Part shown: piece by piece, positions 33,775-43,203 of the stretch
Layout: the number at the start of each line of letters is the position of its first letter
How positions within the stretch are numbered: position 1 is the first letter of the stretch
NCBI RefSeq assembly: GCF_001684965.1
Contig: NZ_MAYG01000001.1
Span: forward strand, 1,488,001 to 1,552,000
Length of the DNA stretch: 64,000 nt
Source: Chryseobacterium arthrosphaerae
Lineage (GTDB): Bacteria > Bacteroidota > Bacteroidia > Flavobacteriales > Weeksellaceae
Direction of reading: 5' to 3'
The notes under the pieces: model-generated
Database searches by the model: none
Told to the model about the DNA's origin: nothing
The model's input: the letters and a program-made list of their open reading frames with translations, nothing else
Program-made: the position numbers and the translations under genes

Positions 33775-34578
33775 CTACCTGTCACCCCTCAGTTTCTGCT
33801 GATATTCCGTAGGAGCTACCCCAATTACTTTTTTGAAAATATTGCTGAAGGAAGACAAACTGTTATAGCCCACCATCATCGCAATTTCATACATATTGTA
33901 CTTCCCTTCCAGCATCAGCTCCAAAGATCTGGTAATTCTTAAAGCACGCAGAAAACGAACGTAATTCATGCCTAAAATCTCTTTAAATTTCCTCGATAAG
34001 GTTCTCGTGCTCATGCCGAATTCTTTGGCGGTAGATTCTATGGTAAGGGGCTTTTCAAGGTTGGCATGGATGTACCTTGCAATCTTCAGTAAAGTTTCAT
34101 CTTTCGGAAACGGATGCTGAACAGGAAAAGCCAGTTTCTTATCTCTTTTTTCCAGCAGAATACCTTTCAGCGCTTTGAGGAAATAATATTTTGAACCGTC
34201 ATTTTTTGTGATTTTCCCATCCCAGTCTTTTGTATATAAAATCATTTCCCTTAGCAGTTCATTCACTGAATAAATATTAATTTCATCAAAAAAGCCACTT
34301 TCGTCTTTTTCTTTTTTAAAATAAAAGTTGTACAGATCAACTTTCGGACTGGTAGAAAACAGATAATGCGGTGTTCCTGCAGGAATCCACATAAAGCATC
34401 TTGCCGGAAGATACCAGTGCTTCAGATCCGTAAAAACATGTACAATACCTCCTTCTGCATACACCAATTGTGCAGAACTGTGGTAATGTATATCCGTCGT
34501 AATATTTCCTGTAAGCACATGATATACATAAAACTCTGCATCTTCATCTTCTACGGCTTCAAAATGGCTGTCATTCAT
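33775..34578 (-). CDS. AraC-family transcriptional regulator
   Basis: 267 residues. The N-terminal ~140 residues form a cupin-like sensor (LVYAEGGIVHVFTDLKHWYLPARCFMW split across strands). The C-terminal ~100 residues hold two helix-turn-helix motifs of the AraC type, the second with EIAMMVGYNSLSSFSNIFKK and the closing GVAPTEYQQKL. It is divergent from the efflux operon (136-bp spacer), the classic position of a local activator. The inducer is unknown. Confidence 0.92.
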   Translation of the reverse strand: MNDSHFEAVEDEDAEFYVYHVLTGNITTDIHYHSSAQLVYAEGGIVHVFTDLKHWYLPARCFMWIPAGTPHYLFSTSPKVDLYNFYFKKEKDESGFFDEINIYSVNELLREMILYTKDWDGKITKNDGSKYYFLKALKGILLEKRDKKLAFPVQHPFPKDETLLKIARYIHANLEKPLTIESTAKEFGMSTRTLSRKFKEILGMNYVRFLRALRITRSLELMLEGKYNMYEIAMMVGYNSLSSFSNIFKKVIGVAPTEYQQKLRGDR

Positions 34579-34665
34579 AGAATAAAGATAGGAAGATTTT
34601 TTTAAATGGCGTAAATGAACAAATCTTTTTCTCTTTTCACAAATAGAGTCTCCGGGTCATCGCCG

Positions 34666-34673
34666 TAACTTTG
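34666..34673 (+). promoter_or_regulatory. Putative -7 box (TAACTTTG) of the efflux operon
   Basis: TAACTTTG matches TAnnTTTG, 41 bases before the TolC-family start, inside the spacer shared with the divergent AraC gene where an operator is also expected. Confidence 0.5.
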
Positions 34674-34714
34674 CTGCATCAAAATCATTTTAGCAAAAAT
34701 CCTTTAATTAATTT

Positions 34715-36049
34715 ATGAATATGATATTGAACGCATGCCGGTATCAGTGCATTGCGTTGTGCTTAGTATTGAGCAGTTTCTTTCACGCACAAATGACAGA
34801 TTACCGGCATCTAAGCCTGGAACAGGCAATAGAGATCGGCTTAAAGAACAACAAAAATATACAGATCAGCCATCTGAAACAGGAAATGTCCGCTACCAAA
34901 GAGAAAGATCTCAAAATGGAAAAACTTCCGGACATTGAATTTCATACCAGCTATACGCAGGTGACCAACCTGTATCAACATCAGGACGGAGTTTTCAATA
35001 AAGCCACAAAATACGATGCCATCAACGGTATGTATGATTTTACCCTATCAGCTTCCATTCCTTTGTATATGGGTGGAAAAATCAGAAACACAGAAAAAAA
35101 GGCAGCCATTGATACCGAAATTTCGGCACTGAAAACGCATCTGGATGAAAGACAGCTTAAGATGGAGATCATTACTGCATTTTTACAGATCCATCATTTA
35201 AAAGAACAGCAAAACCTTATCAATGATAAGATGAAAGAGGACTCTGTAAACATCAGACAGGTGAAAACCCTTAAAGCCAATGGTATAGTTACAGTAAATG
35301 AAGTGTTGAGAACCTCCTTACAGCTTTCCAACCATACGATGAGCTGGACGGAACTCGATAATGACATACAGATTGCAGAACACAAGCTGAAAACCATTCT
35401 TTCACTCCCTGAAAACCAGGAAATGCACGTCAATACGGAAGACCTTATTTCTGATCAGACAGCAATACCCTATATTGATGAATTAACGGAAACTGCTTTA
35501 CGTAAAAATGAATCTGTTGAAATTACCCATAAAAACCTTTCTTTAAAAGAACTGGATCAGAAAATCACAAAAGCCGATTATCTGCCTAAAATTACAGCAG
35601 GCGGCGAGTATTTCCTGAAGTATCCGAATATGATGTTCTTCCCTCCAGAACCCTATGCCTACCGTCTGGGAATGATCGGAATGAATCTGACCTACCCTAT
35701 TGAAAACCTGTATAAAAACAAGTACAGAATGCAGGAAGCCAGGGAAAATATAAATCTGGCTCAACTTCAGATTGAGGAAAATGAAGAAAAAATCAGACAT
35801 AACGTCTATGAAGCTTACAAAAAGTTTGAAGAAACCGGTGAGAAAGTAAAAATTGCTGAAGAAGCGATTAACCAGGCCAAAGAGAACTATCGTATTGTAA
35901 AAACGAAATATGCCAATAAACTCAGCCTGATCACAGAACTGATCGATGCAGACAATACTTATCTGGAAGCAGAATCCAATCTTATCTCCGTAAAAATTAA
36001 CAGACAACTTAAATATTATCAACTCCAATATACGATTGGAAACTTATAA
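34715..36049 (+). CDS. TolC-family outer-membrane efflux protein
   Basis: 444 residues, signal peptide to about 25 (SSFFHAQ). Two OEP repeats of long alpha-helical coils follow (LEQAIEIGLKNNKNIQI early; a second half beginning around 250), with short beta segments that form the barrel. It is the outer-membrane channel of a tripartite pump with the adjacent HlyD-type and MFS proteins. The stop is 5 bases before the next start. Confidence 0.92.
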   Translation: MNMILNACRYQCIALCLVLSSFFHAQMTDYRHLSLEQAIEIGLKNNKNIQISHLKQEMSATKEKDLKMEKLPDIEFHTSYTQVTNLYQHQDGVFNKATKYDAINGMYDFTLSASIPLYMGGKIRNTEKKAAIDTEISALKTHLDERQLKMEIITAFLQIHHLKEQQNLINDKMKEDSVNIRQVKTLKANGIVTVNEVLRTSLQLSNHTMSWTELDNDIQIAEHKLKTILSLPENQEMHVNTEDLISDQTAIPYIDELTETALRKNESVEITHKNLSLKELDQKITKADYLPKITAGGEYFLKYPNMMFFPPEPYAYRLGMIGMNLTYPIENLYKNKYRMQEARENINLAQLQIEENEEKIRHNVYEAYKKFEETGEKVKIAEEAINQAKENYRIVKTKYANKLSLITELIDADNTYLEAESNLISVKINRQLKYYQLQYTIGNL

Positions 36050-36054
36050 AAACT

Positions 36055-37101
36055 ATGGCAAAGAAACAACTGACACAAAAGGAAAAAAGAATCAACAAAA
36101 GCATCACGGTACTGGCCTGGGTACTTATCATCAGCGGAATCACGGGGATGGTCAGCTTTTATCTTTTCTCGAGAAAAAATGTCACGACGAATGACGCTCA
36201 GATCGAACAATATATTACTCCTGTATCCAGCAAAGTTTCAGGTTTTATCAGGACGATAAAGTTTAACGAAAATCAGTTTGTTCACAAAGGGGATACTTTG
36301 ATCGTCATCGACAACAGGGAGTTTGTGAACCAGGTACAGATGGCAGAAGCCGGCCTTCATGCCAATGCAGCCACCATCACCTCTATTGAAAGCGGTGTAA
36401 GCACCAAAGAAAGTGACACCAAAATCATTGATGCCAAAATAGCTTCAGCGAAAATCGATATCTGGAAAACAGAACAGGATTTTAAAAGATATAAAAACCT
36501 CCTGGCAGAAGATGCTGCTACAGAACAGGAATTTGAAAATGTAAAGGCATCTTATGAACAGTCAAAAGCCAATCTTTTGGCATTGGAACAGCAGAAAAAT
36601 GCAGTAAAAGCAGGTGCCAGTGAGCAACAGACAAAAGTTGCTCCTGTGAAAAGCCAGATTCAGCAAAGTTCAGCGAACCTGAATAATGCCCGCCTTTTCC
36701 TTTCCTATACCGTCATTACGGCTCCTTATGATGGATGGGTAGGTAAAAAGACCATTCAGGAAGGGCAGCTGATCAAAGAAGGACAGGCATTGGTGCAGAT
36801 GGTCAGCAAAGAAAAATGGATCATTGCCAATTATAAAGAAACACAGCTTGGACAAATCGATCAGAAGCAGGAAGTCATCATTACTGCAGATGCTTATCCG
36901 GATATTGAATTCAAGGGAAAAATCCTTTCTGTTTCTCCAGCTTCAGGGTCTCAGTTCTCATTGGTAAAACCGGATAATGCTACAGGAAACTTCGTGAAAA
37001 TTGAGCAGAGATTTCCCGTAAAGATCATTCTTGACCATAATAAAAACAATGAAAAACTGCTTTCCGGAATGAATGTGATGGTGAGTGCGAAGAAGATATG
37101 A
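36055..37101 (+). CDS. HlyD/EmrA-family periplasmic adaptor
   Basis: 348 residues. One N-terminal membrane helix (about 18-38) follows a Lys-rich cytoplasmic start. Then come the split biotinyl-lipoyl-like domain (NDAQIEQYITPVSSKVSGFI first half; TVITAPYDGWVGKKTIQEG second half), an alpha-hairpin between (about 110-205), and a beta-barrel domain. This layout is EmrA-like and pairs with MFS pumps. Second gene of the efflux operon. Confidence 0.92.
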   Translation: MAKKQLTQKEKRINKSITVLAWVLIISGITGMVSFYLFSRKNVTTNDAQIEQYITPVSSKVSGFIRTIKFNENQFVHKGDTLIVIDNREFVNQVQMAEAGLHANAATITSIESGVSTKESDTKIIDAKIASAKIDIWKTEQDFKRYKNLLAEDAATEQEFENVKASYEQSKANLLALEQQKNAVKAGASEQQTKVAPVKSQIQQSSANLNNARLFLSYTVITAPYDGWVGKKTIQEGQLIKEGQALVQMVSKEKWIIANYKETQLGQIDQKQEVIITADAYPDIEFKGKILSVSPASGSQFSLVKPDNATGNFVKIEQRFPVKIILDHNKNNEKLLSGMNVMVSAKKI

Positions 37102-37183
37102 GTTGGAGTGAGCGAGGATTTTAAAGTATTAGAACATACTGTTATTCAATCCATTTCTTTTCAAATTTTTAGAATTAAATTAT

Positions 37184-37330
37184 TTTTTAGCGAAAAGGCA
37201 AAAACCGCAAAATAGCGAATCTGCAAATTTTTTCTTAAAGCATATTTGCCATTTTATCTTTTTACTCTTTTTTTACACCTTTGCCCTTTTGTCTTTTCGC
37301 ATTTTTTAAGCCGAAAAGGCTTCTATAATC
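37184..37330. repeat. Imperfect palindromic element inside the efflux operon
   Basis: Left GCGAAAAGGCAAAA (about 37190) faces right CTTTTGTCTTTTCGC (about 37291), the inverse with one mismatch. Inner GCAAAT/ATTTGC pairs extend the symmetry. The element fills the 271-bp gap between the adaptor and the MFS gene. A second GAAAAGGC occurs at its right edge. Confidence 0.5.
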
Positions 37331-37372
37331 ATCATAACTAAGGAAAACAGTCCACCCCATCGGGTTTATCAG

Positions 37373-38965
37373 ATGACAATCCTTTTCCACCTTTTAAAGA
37401 ACATGCAACACAATACAGTTTATCATCAATGGGTACCACAATGGCTGAAACTGCCGCTTCTTACCCTGGCATTGTTTCCCCATCTGATGCTGTTGTCACT
37501 GTTACATTCCAACAGTGCCTTCACATCTTCTTTTATGGATGTAGATTCAGACGACATCCAATACTTAATGATTTTGATGTATGGGACATTTGTGGTTACC
37601 CTTTTAGTCTTACAGCGGTTTATGGCCTATTTCAGTGTGAAATATTATGTCCTGCTGATGTCCTCTGTTTCAGTGATCATTCTCTACGTATTATCGGTCA
37701 CCAATGACTACCATGTGATTTTAGTGATCCGGTTTCTGGAAGGGATTTTCGGACTGCTTGAGGGAGCTATTTTCCTTCCGCTGATTGTCGCCGAACTGAA
37801 AACAAAACACGCTAAAGTTTTTTCTTATCTTTTAATGTATGCCATAATGCTGACAGGGGGTACCGTGACAACTTCTTTATTAAAATCAAGCATAGAAAAT
37901 TATGATTTCCGACATATGGTCCTGATGATGATTTACTTTCATGTATTTGTACTGATCATCGGGATTACGATCTTTAATAAAAACAGGTTCTTCCCTAAAA
38001 AACCTTTATATCAATTGGATATTACCAGCTGGTTCCTCCTTTGGGTCTGTTTACAGGCAGGTGGATATGCAGTTATTTACGGCAAAAGACTTATGTGGTT
38101 TGAGTCAGATACCATTATCATGTGTCTGTTTATATTCCTGATCTCCGGAGGCCTGTTTATGCTTAAACAGCGAAATTCAAAACGACCTTTGTTCCATTTT
38201 GAAGTTTTCAGTTCAAAAAATGTAATTGCAGGAATGATCCTTTTCTTTATTTTCTATCTGATAAGGTCCGGGCTGAATAATGTATACAGCATTATGGCAA
38301 CGGTATGGAAGTGGCCATGGGATTATATTGTGAATATCCAGTACTGGAATGTTGGCGGAACGCTGCTGGGAGTATTTCTGTCAGGGATCTGTCTGGTAAA
38401 AGGTATTTCTTCAAGAATTGTTTTCTTTACGGGATTTCTGTTGCTGGCCGTAGACTGTGCCTGGTTTACCTATACATTTTATCCGGACACTACTCTTTCT
38501 ACCATATGCCCGCCTTTATTCCTTCAGGGGGTAGCGCAGGGATTATTATTTACTCCGCTGGTTTTTTTCTTAATTTCAGGAATGCCCGAAGAATATGTTG
38601 CGAACGCCACAGCTTTAGGAACAACTACCCGTTTCTGGACCACTGCAATCGGATATGCCTTAATGCAGAACCTGATGCTCTTTTTAACCTTAAAACATTC
38701 GGACACGCTGAGCTTTAACCTTACAGATACGAATCCTGTTTTCTATAACCAGTGGAATCAGCTTTTCGGGGCTCATCTTTCAAAGCTGCCGGTGAATGAA
38801 TCTCTGTCATTGACAGCCGGAGCTTTTAAAACCAAGATAACAGCGCAGGCCATCCTGCTTTCCAATATGGAAATTTTCACAGGTTTATTCTGGCTGGCAT
38901 TCTTAACTGCGCTTCTATTACTCCTCTATCATCCGGTAAAAATAGCGGTGAGGAATATTATGTAG
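37373..38965 (+). CDS. MFS transporter, DHA2-like (EmrB-type), efflux operon
   Basis: 530 residues with about 12-14 hydrophobic helices, consistent with the DHA2 drug:H+ antiporter class that works with EmrA/TolC-type partners. A cytoplasmic motif-A-like stretch is weak. Start at 37373 (ATG) or the in-frame ATG at 37403 (MQHNTVYHQW); the second gives a more usual N-terminus. A 271-bp palindromic gap separates it from the adaptor. The substrate is unknown. Confidence 0.85.
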   Translation: MTILFHLLKNMQHNTVYHQWVPQWLKLPLLTLALFPHLMLLSLLHSNSAFTSSFMDVDSDDIQYLMILMYGTFVVTLLVLQRFMAYFSVKYYVLLMSSVSVIILYVLSVTNDYHVILVIRFLEGIFGLLEGAIFLPLIVAELKTKHAKVFSYLLMYAIMLTGGTVTTSLLKSSIENYDFRHMVLMMIYFHVFVLIIGITIFNKNRFFPKKPLYQLDITSWFLLWVCLQAGGYAVIYGKRLMWFESDTIIMCLFIFLISGGLFMLKQRNSKRPLFHFEVFSSKNVIAGMILFFIFYLIRSGLNNVYSIMATVWKWPWDYIVNIQYWNVGGTLLGVFLSGICLVKGISSRIVFFTGFLLLAVDCAWFTYTFYPDTTLSTICPPLFLQGVAQGLLFTPLVFFLISGMPEEYVANATALGTTTRFWTTAIGYALMQNLMLFLTLKHSDTLSFNLTDTNPVFYNQWNQLFGAHLSKLPVNESLSLTAGAFKTKITAQAILLSNMEIFTGLFWLAFLTALLLLLYHPVKIAVRNIM

Positions 38966-38969
38966 CGAT

Positions 38970-39001
38970 GAAAGAAAGAAAGAAAGAAAGAAAGAAAGAA
39001 G
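38970..39001 (+). repeat. (GAAA)n tetranucleotide microsatellite
   Basis: About 7.75 tandem copies of GAAA in 32 bases, beginning 5 bases after the MFS stop codon, followed by a 'GAAAGCTGGAAG' repeat end. Confidence 0.9.
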
Positions 39002-39004
39002 GTA

Positions 39005-39035
39005 GAAAGCTGGAAGAACGAAGTTACTGAAGAAT
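39005..39035 (+). repeat. Short copy of the 'GCTGGAAG' dispersed intergenic repeat
   Basis: GAAAGCTGGAAG followed by AAGTTACTGAAG. The same two phrases occur, inverted, at 50469-50500. Confidence 0.5.
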
Positions 39036-39208
39036 TCAATAATGAGCGAGGTCAATTTAACTGATAATTTAATCCATCCATTCCGGTTTTTTACTTAAAT
39101 ACTCTTGCCTTCTTTAAACGGCCACCAACCACTTTGGCCGGCTTATTGTTGCTTGTTTTCCGTTACAATATCATAGTAGTCACTTACGTTTAACAGAAAA
39201 GCCTTCAT

Positions 39209-40570
39209 ATGGAAATTGAAAGAATTTTACAGAGCCAGAGAGATTTTTTTGCAACACATCAGACCAAAAGTCCGGCATTCCGGAAAATGTATCTTGAAAA
39301 ATTGAAAAATCTGATTGTATCCAATGAAAATATGCTGTATGAAGCCATCTACAAAGATTTTGGCAAATCCAGGTTTGATACATTCACTACAGAGCTTTCT
39401 TTTGTACTGAAGGATATTGATTATTATCTGAAAAACTTAAAATCACTTACCAGACCTGAAAAAGTAAGCACCAATCTTGCCAATCAGCTCGGAAACAGCA
39501 GGATTTATGCTGATCCGTTGGGCTGTATCCTGGTTATCGGAGCCTGGAACTATCCTTATCAGCTGTCATTATCTCCTGTTATTGCTGCCATGGCTGCAGG
39601 CAACTGCTGTATTCTGAAACCCAGTGAAATTGCGGAAAATACCATGAAGGCTATGGCTCAGATCATCAATGAAAACTTCCCGGCGGAATATCTGTACGTA
39701 TATGAAGGTGGTGTTGAAGAAACCACAAAACTTTTAAAACTGAAATTTGACAAAATATTCTTTACCGGCAGTACAAGGGTAGGAAAAATAGTTTACAAAG
39801 CAGCTGCAGAGCATCTTACCCCTGTTGTCCTTGAGCTGGGTGGAAAATCTCCCGCTATTGTTACCAAAGATGCCAATCTGGACATTGCAGCCAAAAGAAT
39901 AGTGTGGGGCAAGTTCCTGAATGCAGGACAAACCTGTGTGGCGCCTGATTACCTATTGGTGGAAGAAACCGTTCAGGAACAGTTTCTGGAAATGCTGAGG
40001 AAATACATTAAAGAATTTCAGTACACACCGGATTCAGAACAGTATACAAGAATCATCAATCTTAAAAATTTTGAGAGACTTACCCGGCTGATTGATAAGG
40101 AAAAACTCTATTTCGGAGGGAATTTCAATGTGCAGCAGCTTTACATTGAGCCTACGATTCTTCATTATATCGGATGGCAAGATGAGATCATGCAGGAAGA
40201 AATTTTTGGACCTCTCCTGCCTGTCATTGGTTTTAAAAATTATAATGCTGCATTAAACGATATTTTAGAGCTTGAAAAACCGCTTGCGGCTTATCTCTTC
40301 ACCCATAATTCAGAAGAAAAAGAAGCATTTACCCGAAAACTTTCTTTCGGGGGTGGCTGCATCAATGATACGGTGATGCATCTGAGCAATGATCATCTTC
40401 CGTTTGGTGGTGTGGGAAATTCCGGCATTGGCAGTTATCACGGAAAATTTGGTTTTGAAGCTTTTACCCATCAGAAAGCTGTTCTCGAACGGGTAACCTG
40501 GGGCGAACCCAATATTAAATATCCACCGTATTCTGAGAAAAAACTAAGCTGGATCAAAAAACTTTTATAG
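39209..40570 (+). CDS. Aldehyde dehydrogenase (class 3-like, membrane-associated fatty aldehyde type)
   Basis: 453 residues. NAD(P)-binding GxTxxG-type FTGSTRVGK is at about 185-193, general base Glu209 in ELGGKSP, and catalytic Cys243 in GQTCVAP. Length of about 450 without N-terminal extension and the PFGGVGNSGIGSYHGKFGFE motif are typical of class 3 / ALDH3 enzymes that oxidise medium- to long-chain or aromatic aldehydes. The C-terminus ends hydrophobic-basic (SWIKKLL). Stands alone. Confidence 0.92.
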   Translation: MEIERILQSQRDFFATHQTKSPAFRKMYLEKLKNLIVSNENMLYEAIYKDFGKSRFDTFTTELSFVLKDIDYYLKNLKSLTRPEKVSTNLANQLGNSRIYADPLGCILVIGAWNYPYQLSLSPVIAAMAAGNCCILKPSEIAENTMKAMAQIINENFPAEYLYVYEGGVEETTKLLKLKFDKIFFTGSTRVGKIVYKAAAEHLTPVVLELGGKSPAIVTKDANLDIAAKRIVWGKFLNAGQTCVAPDYLLVEETVQEQFLEMLRKYIKEFQYTPDSEQYTRIINLKNFERLTRLIDKEKLYFGGNFNVQQLYIEPTILHYIGWQDEIMQEEIFGPLLPVIGFKNYNAALNDILELEKPLAAYLFTHNSEEKEAFTRKLSFGGGCINDTVMHLSNDHLPFGGVGNSGIGSYHGKFGFEAFTHQKAVLERVTWGEPNIKYPPYSEKKLSWIKKLL

Positions 40571-40596
40571 CTTCTGCAGATTTTTAAAGACAATAA

Positions 40597-40627
40597 AAAA
40601 GGTTGCTTCTATGGGAAACAACCTTTT
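40597..40627. terminator. Bidirectional terminator between aldehyde dehydrogenase and thioredoxin-like gene
   Basis: Stem AAAAGGTTG / CAACCTTTT with a 13-base loop and A/T runs on both sides. It lies between the two converging genes. Confidence 0.8.
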
Positions 40628-40631
40628 ATTT

Positions 40632-41204
40632 TTATCCTTTAGGAGACCAGGTGGTAAAGAAATCTTTTACTTTTTGCAACCCGTATCCTTTGCCTTCTTC
40701 AAGCACTGAACTGTCTTTCAGGATATGAAGAACTTTTCCGTTTTTGTCTAAAACAATGAAAAACGGATACCCCTGCTTCTCTTTAATATCAACATATTTG
40801 GAAAAAGCCTTTTCATTTTTATTATCCGGAGAATAGTTCATGTGGTAGTATACATAGTTTTTGTCTACCAGTTCCTTCAGTTCAGGAGTCGTCTGTACAA
40901 AATTATTGAAACGCAGACACCAGATACACCAGTTTCCACCAGCCTGTATCATGATATTTTTGCCTTCTTTCTTAGCCTGGGCAATTACTTTACTGATATC
41001 TTTCTGAGCATCTGCTTTAGGATCGTAAGGCTTTGGAAGTTTTGCCTTTTCTTCCGCAGACTTTTTCTTCGCTTCAAGCTCTGTCTGATCAGTTTTTACC
41101 AGCAGCGTATTATCCGGCATTTTTGTTTCCTGTGGTATATTGGTAGTTTGTGAAAAACCTAATACACCCAATCCAAGAAAAGCTATAATTGTTAATTTTT
41201 TCAT
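40632..41204 (-). CDS. Periplasmic thioredoxin-like protein
   Basis: 190 residues, signal peptide to about 19 (LGFSQ). A Lys/Glu-rich linker (about 40-65) precedes a thioredoxin-fold domain with active site CIWC (Cys93, Cys96) in GGNWCIWC, and the cis-Pro loop GYPFFIVLD. CxxC with Ile-Trp and the DUF255/thioredoxin_7-like start resemble periplasmic thiol-disulfide oxidoreductases. A TATTTTTG box (41240-41247) lies upstream. Substrate unknown. Confidence 0.88.
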   Translation of the reverse strand: MKKLTIIAFLGLGVLGFSQTTNIPQETKMPDNTLLVKTDQTELEAKKKSAEEKAKLPKPYDPKADAQKDISKVIAQAKKEGKNIMIQAGGNWCIWCLRFNNFVQTTPELKELVDKNYVYYHMNYSPDNKNEKAFSKYVDIKEKQGYPFFIVLDKNGKVLHILKDSSVLEEGKGYGLQKVKDFFTTWSPKG

Positions 41205-41239
41205 AACATAAAAGTAAAAAAATAATATTTATCCCTCTG

Positions 41240-41276
41240 CAAAAATAGAACCATAATTTTATTATCACTAAATTTG
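41240..41276. promoter_or_regulatory. Divergent -7 boxes for thioredoxin-like and acyltransferase genes
   Basis: Minus-strand TATTTTTG at 41240-41247 and plus-strand TAAATTTG at 41269-41276. The second lies only 8 bases before the acyltransferase ATG, so its transcript would be nearly leaderless. Confidence 0.45.
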
Positions 41277-41284
41277 CGTGTTTT

Positions 41285-42169
41285 ATGAATTTTCTAATCA
41301 AAATATTATATCTGATCTCCAAGCTTCCGCTGAAAATATTATACATTTTTTCGGATGTTATCTTTTTCTTAAACTATTATTTTGTAGGGTACAGAAAAGA
41401 GGTCATCACTCAAAACCTGAAAAATTCCTTTCCTGGTAAGTCTGAGGAAGAAATCAAAGAAATCAGAAAAAAATTCTATCTCAATTTTTCCGATTATCTG
41501 GTTGAAACCATCAAGTCTTTCAGTATTTCTGAGACAGAATCCAGAGTGAGAATGCAGCACATCAACCAACACCTGTTTCACGAAGCGAAAGAGGAAGGAA
41601 AAAACATCATCTTACTTGCGGGACACGTTTTCAACTGGGAATGGATCAATGCGCTGGCAAGAATTATTCCTCAGGCTCACTGTCATCCTGTCTACAGAAA
41701 GGTTAATAATGATTTCTGGGAAAACCAGATGAAAAAGGTCAGAAATAAGTTTGGGAATGAAGCACTGGAAGCCAATGAAGTAATTCTGAATATTTTCCGT
41801 TCTAAAAACAATGGTGACTCTGCCTATATGTTTGTAGCAGACCAGACCCCTCATTTTGCTCATGTCACCTACGGATTAGAGTTCTTGAATCAGCGGACAC
41901 CGGCTTTTATAGGGTATGATAAACTGGCCACAAGAATGGACCTTGTTTTCATCTATTGCGAAATGAAAAAAGTAAAACGGGGTTATTATCAGGTCAACTA
42001 TCACAGAATATATCCTGACGGTGAAAAGTTTGTGGAAAATGAAGTGGTAAGAAAATTCCATAAGCTGTTGGAAAACACATTACACAAGCACCCTGACAAT
42101 TATCTTTGGTCACACAGAAAATGGAAATATCAGGATTCGATCAAAAATTTTGATTCTGACAAAAAATAG
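41285..42169 (+). CDS. Lipid A biosynthesis acyltransferase (LpxL/HtrB-like)
   Basis: 294 residues. An N-terminal membrane helix (about 5-35), then the acyltransferase fold with the catalytic H-x4-E motif HVFNWE (His114, Glu119) and downstream MFVADQTPHF. These inner-membrane enzymes add secondary acyl chains to lipid A. Orientation and the 6-base gap to the glycosyltransferase gene indicate one operon. Confidence 0.92.
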   Translation: MNFLIKILYLISKLPLKILYIFSDVIFFLNYYFVGYRKEVITQNLKNSFPGKSEEEIKEIRKKFYLNFSDYLVETIKSFSISETESRVRMQHINQHLFHEAKEEGKNIILLAGHVFNWEWINALARIIPQAHCHPVYRKVNNDFWENQMKKVRNKFGNEALEANEVILNIFRSKNNGDSAYMFVADQTPHFAHVTYGLEFLNQRTPAFIGYDKLATRMDLVFIYCEMKKVKRGYYQVNYHRIYPDGEKFVENEVVRKFHKLLENTLHKHPDNYLWSHRKWKYQDSIKNFDSDKK

Positions 42170-42175
42170 ATTTAC

Positions 42176-43156
42176 ATGCAGAAAAAACTGGCCATTGCCA
42201 TCTTAAACTGGAATGGGAAAAACTGGCTTGAGAAATTTCTTCCGGGTGTAGTTCAATTTTCTCAAAATGCGGATATTTATGTTATCGACAATCTTTCTAC
42301 GGATGATTCAGTAGCATTCCTGAATGCTAATTTTCCGACTGTAAAAGTGATAAGAAATAATGACAATTACGGATTTGCAGGCGGATATAATGAAGGGCTG
42401 AAAGAAATTCCCCACGAATATTACTGCCTTCTCAATTCTGATGTAGAAGTTACTGCCAACTGGACAGATCCTATATTGGAGCTTTTCGGGAAGGATAAGT
42501 CAATTTCAGCAATTCAGCCTAAAGTTTTATCTTATACCAATAAAAACTATTTTGAATTTGCCGGCGCTGCCGGAGGACTGATTGATAATCTGGGTTATCC
42601 ATACTGCAGGGGAAGGATTTTTGATCATCTGGAGGAAGACAAGGGACAATATGATGACGAAGCAGAAATATTCTGGGCATCAGGATGCTGTCTTTTTATC
42701 CGTTCTAAAGATTTCTGGGAACAGAAGGGTTTTGATGCAAGGTTTTTTGCCCATCAGGAAGAAATCGATCTATGCTGGAGGCTCATCAATTCAGGAAAAA
42801 AAGTTTTTTACACCGGAAAATCAAAGGTTTATCATGTAGGTGGTGGAACACTGAACAAGCAAAGTGCACAGAAAACCTATTTAAACATCCGCAATAATCT
42901 TTCGATGGTGCTTAAGAACCTTCCTTTTCCTAAAGTAATCTGGGTGATCGCTATCAGACTCTGCCTTGATGGTGCAGCCGGAATTTATTTCGGGATAAAA
43001 CTAGGTTTGCCCCACCTCTGGGCAGTCGTAAGAGCTCATTTCGGCTTTTACGGACAGGCTCCGGGAACATGGAAACTTCGACAGAAACACCAGAAAAAAG
43101 ATTACTATCAATCAAAATGGCTGATATTTAAACACTTTTTAGGTGGAAGCAAATAG
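42176..43156 (+). CDS. Glycosyltransferase family 2
   Basis: 326 residues, GT-A fold. AILNWNGKNWLEKFLPG at the start, nucleotide-sugar segment IDNLSTDDSV (38-48) and DxD-like NSDV (87-90). A probable membrane-associated C-terminus is rich in hydrophobic residues (about 255-290). Closest layout is rhamnosyl/galactosyl GT2 (inference). Directly follows the lipid A acyltransferase, so envelope polysaccharide synthesis is likely. Substrate unknown. Confidence 0.88.
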   Translation: MQKKLAIAILNWNGKNWLEKFLPGVVQFSQNADIYVIDNLSTDDSVAFLNANFPTVKVIRNNDNYGFAGGYNEGLKEIPHEYYCLLNSDVEVTANWTDPILELFGKDKSISAIQPKVLSYTNKNYFEFAGAAGGLIDNLGYPYCRGRIFDHLEEDKGQYDDEAEIFWASGCCLFIRSKDFWEQKGFDARFFAHQEEIDLCWRLINSGKKVFYTGKSKVYHVGGGTLNKQSAQKTYLNIRNNLSMVLKNLPFPKVIWVIAIRLCLDGAAGIYFGIKLGLPHLWAVVRAHFGFYGQAPGTWKLRQKHQKKDYYQSKWLIFKHFLGGSK

Positions 43157-43177
43157 ATAACTTCAATTTCAAATCTC

Positions 43178-43200
43178 AAATTTCAAATTTCAAACGTTAA
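43178..43200 (+). repeat. Short TTTCAAAT tandem repeat
   Basis: Three near-identical units of (A)TTTCAAATC/T, a recurrent phrase in Flavobacteriia spacers, between the glycosyltransferase and exonuclease genes. Confidence 0.4.
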
Positions 43201-43203
43201 ACA

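Noticed and set aside
35543..36028. 161-codon antisense frame in the TolC-family gene
   Set aside because: Rich in Phe/Ile from reading helix codons backwards; the TolC frame is well supported.
38970..39001. Tandem repeat as a possible CRISPR
   Set aside because: The unit is 4 bases with no spacers; it is a simple microsatellite.
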